This document shows, in pieces, positions 23,513 to 34,545 of a stretch of DNA of 64,000 bases. The translations under genes were made by a program, and so were the position numbers. The DNA is taken from contig OZ023180.1 in NCBI GenBank assembly GCA_963995505.1, positions 11,918,689-11,982,688 of the forward strand. The letters run 5' to 3'. Position 1 is the stretch's first letter, and every line of letters starts with the position of its first letter. Below the pieces are notes generated by a model, which was not told the origin of the DNA, did not search any database, and saw only the letters and a list, made by a program, of their open reading frames with translations. The stretch is from Hypericum androsaemum (lineage: Eukaryota; Streptophyta; Magnoliopsida; Malpighiales; Hypericaceae).

Positions 23513-24139
23513 TGATATGAATCAGATCTGCAAGAAGCCATAATTATTTAATAATTCATTTTTGCGTTTCAAAGTCTATTTAGAAAGTTAATTATTTGTT
23601 AATTTCATTTTACATGAGTTCTATTCTGTTTAGAAAGTTACAAAAAAAGATAATTTTGTTTTATTAGGAGTTCTAGTCTGTTTAGGAAGTCAATTATGAG
23701 ATAATCACGTTTTTGAGTATTCCTGGTAGGATTAGAGTTATTTTCCTTTTTAGTTTCTCTTTTTAAGTCATATTTATCTAGTTAGAAGTTTTATTTAACT
23801 AGGATTCTTTTTGTAACAATCTGCCTATATATAAAGGCTTTATCAATGAGAATGAGAAGAATAATTTGAGTACAAAAACGTGGGCTTTGCTCTCTTGGTT
23901 CTTCGGAACTGTTCGAATACAGCGGAGGGATTCCGTTCGTTCACCTTCGACTTATCAAGCGGGTCTACATTACTGTTTGTGGCATCTTCATCAAATCAAG
24001 GTTCTTGTTTCCTTACAGCTGCGGGTCGAGGTTGTTCATACCGAGGTTCTTGCAAAGGTGCAAACAACGGGTCGAGATTTCCACCATTCTGAAGTAGAAA
24101 GATCTAGCTTCCGAGTGAATTCCCACGGGATTCACATCA
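23513..24139 (+). repeat. 3' LTR of non-autonomous element (627 bp)
   Basis: Aligns along its length with the 5' LTR, with one copy of the TATA block (CTATATATAAAGG near 23824). Purine tract AAGAGGAGGAGAA lies immediately upstream. Confidence 0.88.
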
Positions 24140-24144
24140 CTCAG

Positions 24145-25485
24145 AAGATTGGATGGCTGATATAATAGCCAAATCATATAGTTTTTTCATAAGATCAATG
24201 GAACCGGTAACATTAACAAGTTACCCTTCCCAGTTCTTGGGCCCCTATGAAAGAAGAAGCTTCCACCAAAATTCTCATAAATCACTGTTGGAGAGAATTC
24301 CATATCAAAAGTGGCAAGTGTGTTGCAATGTAATACCCGTAACAGACATAATTCTTGCAATGTAATTTCTAAGATGGGCATATTTCTTGCATTATATTTT
24401 CTCTCGTTAAAGGTGATCAGTGTTGTCCTAGTCATCCGAATTCCCACTTGAGCGGAAGATGTTTAACTGTAATTTGGTAGCCCCCGAGGATTGACCCAAG
24501 TATTAAAAGTATGTGGTACGGATTTTCACATGCGTGGGCTTTTCATATCCCAATCTTCAATTGCTTCATTATCTTCAATCTAGCTTCTTAAGATATCGTT
24601 CCTAGGGACCCGTAGACGAAAACCAGCAAAATAACAGAAGACCATATTGGAACTCGAAGTGCAGAATTAGTGTATGGAAATGGAAAGCATATGTGGACCT
24701 GTGACATCTTCAGCTCCATGGCTTACTTCACTTGCTACTAATTGCAATACATTTCTTTTTCTTCTAAACCTCTGGATTGAGCGAGGGTGAGCAAGGCCCA
24801 TGTCACTGCATAAGTTTCTTGACATAGCTTTCCTCCACTGATTGTTCTGATTAACAAACATGAGTAGTTGCTGCGAAGAACTATAAAAGGCTCCGAGATG
24901 AATCAGATTATTGACCACCACAACAGCATAGAACTTGTCGATAAGATGGACAGGCAAATGCTTATCGACTGATCTATTGAGATCCTCAAATCAAGACATT
25001 GAAGATGACTCTATAGACAGTTGTTCACAGGAAGATCAAGATTCTAGGTTTAACCCTAATAAGATATAAAAGAAATCCTAAAAAAATGTAGCTCAACTGG
25101 TAATAGCAGGATGACAACAAAGATTGCAAAAGTACCATAAAATATACACCCGCGAGATTTATACGAGGTCAGAACTTTCCACTTGATTTAGAACTTTGAT
25201 GATATGCTGGACATGGACGTGATACTGTTTACAACATCGGGATACTAAAATAGAACATTTGGGCAATTCTCTAGCTGTGTTTTGCTTGTAAACATTCTGA
25301 ACGGTGGCAAGGAACATTTCCTCCAGATCGACATGGATCTCATGTAGAATGACAGGATTAGTGGATAGACCAACAAGGAAGCACCTATAACTCAGCATTA
25401 GCTATCATTTTTCTCATCAACAGTGCATCACAACCTACAAGGTTAGCGGAAGAGAGAATTAGCTGCTCAATCATAAGAATCATCT
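24145..25485 (-). other. Possible 3' exons of an unidentified minus-strand gene
   Basis: Open minus-strand segments at 24667-24957 and 25159-25398 have protein-like composition (RSIQRFRRKRNVLQLVASE; VDLEEMFLATVQNVYKQNT), but I cannot match them to a family. They lie downstream of the Apollo-like exons and could be its 3' exons or a separate gene. Confidence 0.25.
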
Positions 25486-26084
25486 TCAGCAATTTTGGCC
25501 CCACAACCTACTCGTCTGAGTGCTCTCATCTTGTTCACGCACAATCCTCGATAATTGCTCATCATCCTGCCTCTTTTCCTTTCCGGGCTCAGCTGGATCA
25601 CTATTTTCACAAGTTTTGGTCTGAAAATGATCAACTCTTTTACATCCTTTCATTTTCTGATTCATATAGCATTCTCTGTATGTGAGCTGACTTATTTCAC
25701 AAAAGCGGCCAAAACTGTAACAAGGGACTGCCCGCATTCTAGTAAGATTAGTCTTTGTTGTGTGTGTGTATCTATATATATGCATGGTTTGCAAGCGTTC
25801 TGGCCAAACCCAAACCTTGAAACAGATAATACCGACAGAAGTGTCTTAAGGCCAAAGATCAAAAAGAGACCCTGGTCTCTAGCTAAGAACTATAGTTTTC
25901 CATCAGAGGCACCTCAGTTATGCATAACACACCATACTGCATTAGCCTATACCTCCGGTTGTCAGTAATAACACCTTTGTTTTAAGCACTCGGGCGATGT
26001 GAAGTATAAGATCCTCTTTCCCCCAAAGAGTCAATCCCTATATCAATGTCATGTTGTAGTTGAGATGCAATAATATCAACCACC
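25486..26084 (-). pseudogene. Apollo/SNM1-like DNA repair nuclease, downstream exons
   Basis: From an acceptor (GACTGCAG) at 26084 the frame reads VVDIIASQLQHDIDIGIDSLG. One extra G in a GGGGG run then shifts the frame; the other frame continues EDLILHIARVLKTK to a donor near 25975. After an acceptor near 25818 comes VWVWPERLQTMH, another frame change in a TATATA stretch, then TNLTRMRAVPCYSFGRFCE and KRVDHFQTKTCE to a stop at 25486. These phrases match plant SNM1/Apollo-type metallo-beta-lactamase (beta-CASP) nucleases, which process DNA ends in crosslink repair. The middle of the usual C-terminal domain seems deleted between RAVPCYSF and GRFCE. The gene is inactive. Confidence 0.75.
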
Positions 26085-26324
26085 TGCAGTCAGACATAAA
26101 AAAAACTAAATCATTTTAAACTTTCAATAGCCAGCCCATCCTAGATTTAAGAAAAGGAGAAACCGCTAAAATAGACTTAAAAAGAAATCAAGTTCCTAGA
26201 ACGCCACTTGATCACACGAAACAGAACATGGAGAATGAAGATGGATAGTTACCTAAGTCAACTAGTCCTCATTGAAAAGACTCCTTTCTACATAGAGAAA
26301 ACTATCTTATCAATGGACTTGAAG

Positions 26325-26329
26325 TAACA
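26325..26329. repeat. Target duplication TAACA (left)
   Basis: TAACA precedes the 5' LTR and is repeated at 31613-31617 after the 3' LTR. Confidence 0.88.
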
Positions 26330-26625
26330 TGTAATGCACGGATCGATGACGTGACATTTACTGATTGGATGAAAAGGAAGACGCGGGAAAGTTGATAAAA
26401 TACGGGTAAAGTAGCTGGGTTCTAGTATTGTGAGGTCAATTGGGCTTATGCTGTACCTGGGCTGGGAATTATAAATAGAATTGTACATGGCTGAAAGGAT
26501 TATTCTGAATTTTACATATTCTAATAGAGACAGTTATCTCTTCTCCTTCCTTTCTCTCTCTCTCTCTCCCCCTTCTTCTTCCAACGGTTCCGCCATTAAT
26601 TCCAACTAAAGGCTTGGACTTTACA
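26330..26625 (+). repeat. 5' LTR of Reina-like element
   Basis: Starts TGTAATGCAC, ends GGCTTGGACTTTACA. TATA-like ATTATAAATAG near 26467-26477, followed by a CT-rich leader. Confidence 0.9.
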
Positions 26626-26638
26626 TGGTATCAGAGCC
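26626..26638 (+). other. tRNA-iMet primer binding site
   Basis: TGGTATCAGAGCC directly after the LTR. Confidence 0.88.
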
Positions 26639-26662
26639 TCTCGTCCTCGGATTGAAAAGCTA

Positions 26663-29600
26663 ATGACTCGTAAGAGAGCTATGGAACAACCAAATCAAAG
26701 AATCGACCAACAATTGAGGAATCAGGTCGGGATCCTAAAGGAGGAAAACATCGAGCATCGAGCTCAGTTCGAAGAGCTTCGTGATCGAATGGAGTCAATG
26801 GAAAACCTCAACCGTGAGAGATTTGACTCTCTGGAGGCCACTTTGAAGTTGTTTATGACCGCCACGGAGAAATTGCCAGTGGTTGACCAAGATTTGCCTC
26901 TACTTCCTAACCCTCCGGGTCCCCAGAAGGAAAGCTACCATGGTGATTCAGGTGGGTCGCGAGCTGAAGAGAGTCATCCACAACGCCAACCTTCGCCAGA
27001 AACGGTTGCTTCACGGCTCGGGTTCGAAGGAATTTCTGAGATGAATCACCTACATCACGCAGTTGAGCGTTAAGAAATTATGTAGGTAATTCCCGGTTCG
27101 TTAAAGATTGATATTCTTTTCTTTTGTGGAATTAACCCTAGGGATTGGGTGCGAAGATGTGAAAAGTACTTTAGGATTAATCGAATCACAGATGAGAAAA
27201 AAATTGATGTAGCTAGTCTTTACCTGGATGAGAGGGCAGATATCTGGTTCTTGTCATGGATCTTGGATCATAGGAGGGCAAGATGGGAAGAATTTGTTGA
27301 GGCCTTGTATCTAAGATTGGGTGACAGGGGTTATGATTCTTTAGTAAAAGAATTTAATCAATTGAGGCAAACAGGAAGTGTTGAAGATTACGTGAATAAG
27401 TTTGAAGAGCTTAAAGGGTTGATGCTGTTAGAGAATAGACAGTTAACAGAGAAATACTTTACCTCAAGTTTCTTGGCTGATTTGGAAGAGGACATTAACT
27501 CTATGGTATCTGTTGTTAGACCCGCATCATTAGTTGAAGCTATTCAATCAGCAAAGTTGAACAAAATAGCAATTTCGGCCATGTTCAAGGACAGAAAGCT
27601 TTACAGGAATGTGGGAAGTGCAAATAGTTGAGCCACATATAGCAAGAACACTAACTATTCGCCTGAAAGTAGGAGTAACAGCTTTTCTAGCTCTAAGAGT
27701 GGTAGTGGTAGCAATAATGTGAGTAATAATAATTCCAAAATAGTCAAGAAGGAACCAACTTGTTATACATGTGGGGACAATTGGTTTAGAGGTCATGTTT
27801 GTGCTAACAAGAAGAAACCTACTCTCAACTCATTGACTTGGGATGAATATGAGGAATTGGATAGTGAAGAGGAGTTGAATGAGGATAAGAAACAGTTTAG
27901 TGGAGCTGCAATCATTTCCTTGCAAGCTATTGAAGTAGACAATAATACTCAATGTGGAACTTTGAAAGTGAAAGGCAAGAGTAAGGAGAAACCACTCTTG
28001 TTATTGTTGGATTCAGGCAGCACATTCAGCTTCATCGATGAAAATGTGGTGCAGTCATTGTCCCTTAAGTCTGATTCAATCTCTCCAGTTGTTGTTATAG
28101 TAGCCAATGGTGAGAAGATGATGAGTAAAGACCAATATAAGGGATTTGAGTGGGAGATGGGAGGCCACAAGTTCAATATAGGCATGAGAATCTTGAAACT
28201 TGATGGTTATGATATGGTTTTAGGCACGGATTGGATGAAGGGTGAGAAAGCTGGAACCTCAGTTGAGTTTGACTTTTGGAAAATGCAAGCCATTGTCAAA
28301 AAGGATGGAAAATCGATAGTGCTTAAGGGAATGACCAAAGATGATGTGCACAAGTTGCAGGTGATGAGAGTGGATGCTACAGAATTGACTTCTGCAGAAT
28401 GTTATTATATGAGGTGTAAGCAACTACATAAGGCAATAACAAAAGGAGTGGAGAGTCAAGTTGAAGAGATCTTTTGGTAGGCTGAGGTGGTTGAGAAAGT
28501 GCCAGGAAACAAAAATTAGTATATCAAGACTAAAGATATCAGTTTCCAGGCAGAATTGCAGAAGTTGTTGTCAAGGTTTGATGATATATTCCAAGAGCCT
28601 ACTAAATTACCTCCTTCTAGGATATTTGATCATGAGATAACATTGATCCCAGATGCAAAACCTGTTAGTCAGAGGCCCTATAGATATCCCTATTTCCAGA
28701 AAATAGAGATTGAAGATCAGGTTAAGGCATTACTTCAAGCTGGTTTTATACAACCAAGCAGAAGTCATTTCGCTTTTCCTGTCCTATTGGTGAAGAAAAA
28801 GGAAGGACCATGGTATATATGTATCGATTATAGACAGTTGAACAATATAACTGTGAAGAACAAGTTCCCAATTCCCATGATCGTTGAGTTTTTGGATGAG
28901 CTACATGGTGCGACAGTGTTTTCAAAGCTTGATCTAAGGTCTGGTTATCATCAAATACGGATGAAAGTGGATGATATACCAAAGATAGCGTTCAGAACTC
29001 ACCATGGTCACTACGAATTCAAGGTAATGCCATTTGGTTTAACAAATGCACCAGCAAGTTTTCAAGCTCTTATGAATGATGTGTTTGGTGAACATCTGAG
29101 AGACTTTATCTTAGTATTCTTCGATGATATACTAATATATAGTAAGAACTATGAGGAGCACATTAGGCACTTGACAATGGCATTGGAAATATTCAGAAAG
29201 CATCAATTCTTTGCTAAATTGAGCAAGTGTGCATTTGGAGCAGGTCAAATTGAGTACTTGGGGCACGTTATAAATGTTGCAGGAGTTAGTACTGATCTAG
29301 CTAAGATTAAGGCGATGGCCATTTGGCAATTACCTAGCAATGTTGTCGATGTGAGAAACTTTTTGGGTTTAACGGATTATTACAGAAAGTTTATCAAGAA
29401 TTATGGTATAATCTGTAGACCCTTATATAATCTCTTGAAGAAGGGTGGGTTTGTGTGAAATTCTACAGCAGAGCAAGCTTTCTATCAGTTGAGAAAGAGC
29501 ATGACTGAAGCTCCCGTATTGGCTCTTCTTGATTTCCATCAACCTTTTGTATTGGAGACTGATGCATGTAAGGATGGAATGGGAGCAGTTTTAATGTAGC

Positions 29601-31301
29601 AGGGTAGACCTTTGGCTTATCTGAGTCAGTCCTTTTGTCCTGAAAATGCTGGGAGATCGATTTATGAAAAAGAGTTACTGGCCGTGTTAGCAGCAGTGGA
29701 TAAGTGGAGACCATAACTAGAAAATTGCCACTTTTGCATCAAGACGGATCAATCAAGCATCAAGTATTTGTTAGAACAAAAAGTGAACACAAGTCTGCAG
29801 AAGAAAGCCATTTCGAAACTGCTTGGTCTGGACTTTTCTATTCTCTACAAAAAGGGAAAAGAAAATATTGCGGCTGATGCTTTATCCAGAAAGCATATTA
29901 AAGAAGAATTGCAGACTCGAGGTGAGCTACTCTTACTCTCGACCACTGTCATATTTCCTAAATGGCATTTGGAGATCATGGACTCTTATCAGCAATATGC
30001 TTTTGCTCAAAAGCTGCAAACTAAGTTGTTGGTGGATGAAGGAGCAGAACCGCATATATGTGGGAAGTTATGGTCCTTTAAGATCCCATTTAGTAGAGAA
30101 AATGCACAAGGCAGCAATTGGTGGTCATTCTGGAATGGTGGGAAGTTATGAACGCATCAAGAAGTTATTTTATTGGCCTGGACTAAAGAGAGAAGTACAA
30201 CCTCTGCCTATCCCTCAGCAAGTATGGCAGGATATCTCAATGGATTTTATTGGGGGATTACCAAAATCTCATGGGAAAGATGTCATCCTAGTGGTTGTAG
30301 AGAGGTTCACGAAGTACAATCTCTTCTTGGCATTAACACATCCTTTCTCTGCTCTGCAAGTGGCTAAATTACTAGTGGATGGGGTCTGCAAGCTACATGG
30401 AATTCCCAGAACTATGGTGTGTGATAGAGACAAGATTTTCACAAGCAAACTCTGGCAAGAACTTTTCACTCTCTTGAAAACTACAGTTCAGCTTACTACT
30501 GCATATCATCCCCAAGGAGATGGCCAAACAGAAAGGGTGAATAGATGTCTTGAGACCTACTTGAGGTGCTACTATTTTGAGAAACCCAAGCTATGGTTCC
30601 AGTGGTTGGCTTTAGCTGAGTATTGGTACAACACTAACTATCTTCAATCACTCAAGATGACACCATTTGAAGCTCTTTATGGCTATGCTGCACCTGAATT
30701 ACCTAGATGGCACGCATAATCGAGTGCCATTACTGCAGTGGATGATTATCTCACAGCCTGGGTAGCTGTATTGAAGATCATAGCTGCTAATTTGCTCCGA
30801 GCCCAAAGTCGTATGAAGGTGCAAGCTGATAAACGAAGATCTGAATGAGAGTTTGAGGTGGGAGATTGGGTGTATCTGAAACTGTAGCCCTATAGACAAA
30901 CAAGTGTGGCGATGAGAAGGAATCTTAAGCTGTCAGCAAAGTTTTATAGCCCTTATGAAATGCTGCAGAAATATGGTAAAGTGGCATACAAGTTAGCATT
31001 ACCCAGGAGTAGTTTAATTCATCCTATCTTCCATGTTTCTTTGCTGAAAAGAGGGTTACCACCAGCTGTTGTGGTCATGCCTGAGCTGCCGACTATGAAC
31101 ACAGAAGGTGAATTCAATGTTCAACCTGCTAGGATTGTTACAGAGAGAAAATTGCAGAGGGGCAATCAGTTGGTTGATCAAGTTTCGGTGTCTTGGACCA
31201 ATCTCAGTACTGATGATGATTCTTGGGAGGATTTAGCTGATGTCCGTACTAAATTTCCATCGATTGTTGCTGCTCACAACCTTGAGGACAAGGTTAGTTG
31301 A
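26663..31301 (+). pseudogene. Ty3-gypsy gag-pol polyprotein, broken
   Basis: One frame carries GAG (coiled-coil start, 26663; RCEKYFRINRITDEKKID, 27150), a CCHC-like finger (CYTCGDNWFRGHVC, 27758), protease (LLDSGSTFSFID, 28004), reverse transcriptase (YRQLNNITVKNKFPIP; catalytic FFDD in ILVFFDDILIYS, 29110-29140) and RNase H (to about 29900). Stops interrupt it at 27071, 27629, 28478 and 29456. A frameshift near 30050 leads to integrase (MDFIGGLP, VCDRDKIFTSKLWQ, YHPQGDGQTERVNR) and a chromodomain-like end (VSWTNLSTDDDSWEDL). The integrase HHCC finger lost its CxxC part: sequence jumps from WPGLKREV to QPLPIPQ, where relatives have about 25 more residues. Two further stops lie near 30846 and 30885. 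It cannot act alone. Confidence 0.92.
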
Positions 31302-31312
31302 AGAGGGGGAGT

Positions 31313-31612
31313 TGTAATGCACATATCGATGAGGTGACATTTACTAATTAGATGAAGAGAAAGACGCAGGAAAGTTGATAAAAGGTGGGTAAAGTAGCTG
31401 GGTTCTAGTATTGTCAGGTCCATTGGGCTTATGCTGTACCTGGGCCGGGAATTATAGATAGAATTGTACATGGCTGAAAGGATTATTATGAATTTTACAT
31501 ATTCTAATAGAGACAGTTATCTCTTCTCCTTCCTTTCTTTCTCTCTCTCTCTCTCTCCCTTCTTCTTCCAACGGTTCCACCATTAATCCCTGCTAAAGGC
31601 TTGGACTTTACA
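31313..31612 (+). repeat. 3' LTR of Reina-like element
   Basis: 300 bp, TGTAATGCAC to GACTTTACA, followed by the TAACA duplication. Confidence 0.9.
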
Positions 31613-31718
31613 TAACACCAAAAGGACAACAAGCAAACAATTGGCGAGCATAGAACAAGATGTTAGGGGCCGACTGATAAATAGTCCTGAGTTCTGAGAG
31701 GCAGCTGATCAAACTCAC

Positions 31719-32165
31719 CTACTGAGCAAAAACTTCACAAAGCGGGAACTCATAAGATGGATTGCAATAAGTGTTATGTACGTAAAACATATGGACACTC
31801 TCATCCTTAAGTGCGCCAAGCAGCATCACCCTTCCATAACTTGCACTTGCACTGCTCGCCTCCCAACGAAAATCAGAAGTGTACAAACTACACCCAAGCA
31901 AACCAAAAAAAACCTAATTATCATCGAGGAATAAACATAGATACCTAGCGAGCATATCCCAACTCTGAAGTAAAGCCAAAATAGAGTGTACCGATATCAA
32001 GGACGCGGAGAAGGGAGAGAGCTTGGAGGTGGGGTAGGAGCAGTAGATTGGGGCGTTGGACCAGGTGGAGGTCAGGCCCTGGGTGTGGTCAGCGTGAAGG
32101 TGAGTGAATAAATAGGCCTGGCTTCCCGCTTTCCATTTGTCCACCGAGAGTAGGCCTTCCTCCAT
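31719..32165 (-). pseudogene. Apollo/SNM1-like DNA repair nuclease, first exons
   Basis: The ATG at 32165 starts EEGLLSVDKWKAGSQAYLF, then THLHADHTQGL, the HxHxDH metal site of metallo-beta-lactamases. After SKLSPF a frame change leads to LRVLDIGTLY. The following exon (to about 31737) reads GCSLYTSDFRWE and NTYCNPSYEFP. The segment that normally lies between, with the second metal-binding motif (DAHHCPG), is not visible. The exon ends CAG TAG with a perfect donor (GTGAGT): the last codon is a stop where relatives have Gln. The intron contains the Ty3-gypsy insertion; the gene continues at 26084. The protein would trim DNA ends in crosslink repair or at telomeres. Several lesions make this copy dead. 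Confidence 0.8.
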
Positions 32166-32355
32166 TCAGAGGACGAGGGAGAGCCTGTTACGTGGAAGGA
32201 TTGGAGAGGAGAGGGGCCTGGTGTATCAAATTGGGGTCAGAGATGCCATTAGGCGGAGGGGAGTTCACCAAAAGCTAGGGTTGGGTAGCTGCTGAGGAGG
32301 GAAGCACTGTTGCAACGACTTCGCCTGTATGTGATTCAAATTATTTAATAAAAAA

Positions 32356-33469
32356 GGGTAAATTATCCTCTGATCTCTGTGGTATTTGGACTCTGTATTT
32401 TAGAAATACAAGTAATCATTCATGTAGTTTAGTTTATTTATACTCTCGATTCCCTTGTTGATATTATCGATCTATTTTATTATATTTTAATCAATAAAAT
32501 GACTACTATGCCCTTATAATTAAAAAAAATCTCCTCCCTCCTCCAATCCTCTCTCTTCCTCCCAACTATACAGAGATGACTACATGCATTTTTTAATGGT
32601 AAAGGCTGAGAGGCACCAGCTCACTAATCTTTATTAACAACAAGCTAGCGCATAGGTTTGTGTACAATGAGGTAAGCAAACTCCTTTAAGATCGTCTAAA
32701 TACACATCAAGATAATAAGATAGCGAAGAGCTCAATAATACATAATCAAGCCCTAATGATAGGGCATACTTAGAAAGGGCATCAGCAATACTGTTTCTCT
32801 CTCGCCATGTGTGCTGTAACTATACCTCCATGCTCGATTCAGGAGGTACTTCGCTTGACCAATTAGGTTACGAAGCGCGTGGCGTGGTGCAACATCTCGA
32901 CCAACCATCATTCGTCGATAACCATGCTCCCATGCCAGCTCAAGTCTCAAAGTCAGCGCCCAAAGCTGAGCCATAACAATCATACAGAGGCCAATGCTCT
33001 AGGCATAACTCGAAATCCAATGTCCCCCAGCATCTCGAAGGACACCTTTAGCGCCCAAGAATCCCAAATTCCCTGCTAAAGCCCCATCTATGTTCAACTT
33101 CACAAAGCCATCTTGAGGGCGGGTCCAAAAAATTAGGGCCTCTCACCGTGGGGTGGTGGAGTCTTCGGGTTAACCATAACACTAGCAAACTCCTGTGTCT
33201 GGGTAAGAATAAAGGAGGGAGAAGACCCCGGTGTAGTGCCTGGTCGAAAGGCCCCATCGTTGCCACTTCCATAGCCCAAGGAGGGCCCTCACTAGGTCCA
33301 GTAGTATAAAAAATGTTCTCTGAAATCCATGCCTTGAAATCAGCTGCACTGAAGAAGGTCGGCCGCCTGCTAAGGGAAAAGGCCACCACCTACACATCCT
33401 TTGAGATCCTTCAATATAGATCAAATCATTTATTTGACTATTTCTCAGGGATCTAGTGGTAATTTACCC
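32356..33469. mobile_element. Possible terminal-inverted-repeat element carrying LINE sequence
   Basis: Left end GGGTAAATTATCCTCTGATCTCTG and the reverse complement of the right end (GGGTAAATTACCACTAGATC) match for about 30 bases with gaps. I found no clear 9-bp target duplication. The ends resemble those of the better-supported elements at 40.6 and 52.1 kb. Confidence 0.3.
32590..33420 (-). pseudogene. LINE (L1-type) RNase H remnant
   Basis: On minus, FVKLNIDGALAGNLGF (near 33105-33060) and the GAKGVLRDAGGHWISSYA stretch are the start of the RNase H domain found at the C-terminus of plant LINE polyproteins. MAQLWALTLRLELAWEHGYRR (32975-32910) is the next helix. A stop separates them and the catalytic set is incomplete. 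Upstream LINE parts are not seen. Confidence 0.7.
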
Positions 33470-33474
33470 AAAAA

Positions 33475-34050
33475 ATTGTCAAATACAAAATAGTGTTAAA
33501 ATTTAAAAATAATTCTAAGCGCTAACTAATTTTTTAAAATAAAAATTATAGTGTTAGATCTCGGTTACATAAAGTGATTGCATATTCTTTTGCATATTTT
33601 TTTAAATTTGAAAAATATTTTAAGATATTTATTATTAGCTAATTTTGTCATCATCCTTCGTCGTCTAAATTATATAGAAATCCAGGAGTTATTGAAATTT
33701 TCTATTAGTTAGTAAATATGATTGTAATTTTTTTGTGTGTGATTTACATATAGTCAAAATAATTGTTTTGGTGTATATTAATTTTGGACCAAACCTCGAT
33801 TTTGGTATGATAATCGTAGCTCTCATAATATAAGGTCCAATATATCACTTTAAAGGGCTGTACCGTATCTTCCAATCATTATAAGGTCCAACGTATTACT
33901 AAAGAGAATAGTGCACATTATTCCTCTCAATTAACAACGCGGGATCGAATGTTTTAATAGGATAAACAAGGACAACTCTGTCATTATGATGAATGCTGTT
34001 CAGACAACTCGGCTGGCTTGATCTAGAAACAAAGCTCGCAGATTCTTCAC
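33475..34050. other. No gene seen
   Basis: Very AT-rich sequence with no ORF or repeat that I can name. Confidence 0.4.
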
Positions 34051-34059
34051 AGGGCTCCC

Positions 34060-34252
34060 AGAGTTCCCTCACTCTGACTCCTCCGCATCGAGAGCTCTGA
34101 TCTCAAGTGAAAAAATTTGCTATTCAGGTCCAAGTGGAGATGGTGATTGCCGGTCACAGCTCTATCTCCTCTCGGTGGAAGAACAGATCGACCCTGGAGC
34201 ATTTTGGTGAGGTTACAGCCTGATTTTTACGGCTATGAACAGATGTGGATGA
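34060..34252 (-). pseudogene. LRR gene, 3' part beyond the Ty3-gypsy insertion
   Basis: Removing the element at 34258-38564 and one CAACC copy joins the minus-strand frame ASHGASGTR (38570s) to LSSTSVHSRKNQAVTSPK here. The composition (Ser/Lys/Arg-rich) suits the C-terminal tail of the LRR protein described at 38565-40033. Stops follow further down. Confidence 0.45.
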
Positions 34253-34257
34253 CAACC
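34253..34257. repeat. Target duplication CAACC (left)
   Basis: CAACC before the LTR at 34258 and again at 38565-38569. Confidence 0.88.
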
Positions 34258-34502
34258 TGTTATGAGAAGAAGACCTTTCTATAATAAGGCCAAATGTATA
34301 GGACTGTATTGAACTTTGGCTTAAATCGACTTAAGGGCCTATAAATAGGTAGCTTAGAAGTAGCTGTGATAATTCTAATATTTTTGACATTAATCTTGAG
34401 AAACAGAACGTTTCTTCTCTTCTTCCTCTATCTCTCTCTCTCTTCTATTCTCCAATCCCAAATTCTATCTTAGAACCCTAATTTTCAATCAGGGACATGA
34501 CA
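34258..34502 (+). repeat. 5' LTR of deleted Ty3-gypsy
   Basis: TGTTATGAGAAG to GGGACATGACA, matches 38312-38564. Confidence 0.88.
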
Positions 34503-34545
34503 AATTGGTATCAGAGTCCGCAATCTTCTGACGAATTGCGAGCTA

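Larger units (their letters stand above)
21612..24139 (+). mobile_element. Non-autonomous LTR retrotransposon with one ORF
   Basis: LTRs at 21612-22352 and 23513-24139 start TGATATGAATCAG and end GATTCACATCA. Target duplication CTCAG flanks both ends (21607-21611 and 24140-24144). A TGGTATCAGAGCT primer site begins at 22355, three bases past the 5' LTR, and AAGAGGAGGAGAA precedes the 3' LTR. The 1.16-kb interior holds one 320-codon ORF and no protease, reverse transcriptase or integrase. Just before the 3' LTR the reading LRTNPFQEEE resembles the tail of chromovirus Ty3-gypsy polyproteins, so the element probably derives from such a parent and depends on it. Confidence 0.92.
26330..31612 (+). 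mobile_element. Ty3-gypsy chromovirus, Reina-like
   Basis: A 5.28-kb element with 296- and 300-bp LTRs (26330-26625, 31313-31612), iMet primer site at 26626, gag, protease, reverse transcriptase, RNase H, integrase and a C-terminal chromodomain-like region, then AAGAGGGGGAGT before the 3' LTR. TAACA flanks it. Small size, short LTRs and domain order fit the Reina group of plant chromoviruses (inference). It sits in an intron of the Apollo-like gene, opposite in orientation. By eye the LTRs differ at about twenty sites, so it is old. Confidence 0.93.

Noticed and set aside
29823..30050. Start of the plus ORF at 29823 as integrase N-terminus
   Set aside because: Up to about 30050 it is an out-of-frame reading of RNase H sequence. 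The integrase begins after the frameshift.
26330..31612. An active endogenous pararetrovirus or retrovirus
   Set aside because: No envelope or movement-protein region; domain order and a chromodomain-like end fit a Ty3-gypsy retrotransposon, and stops are frequent.
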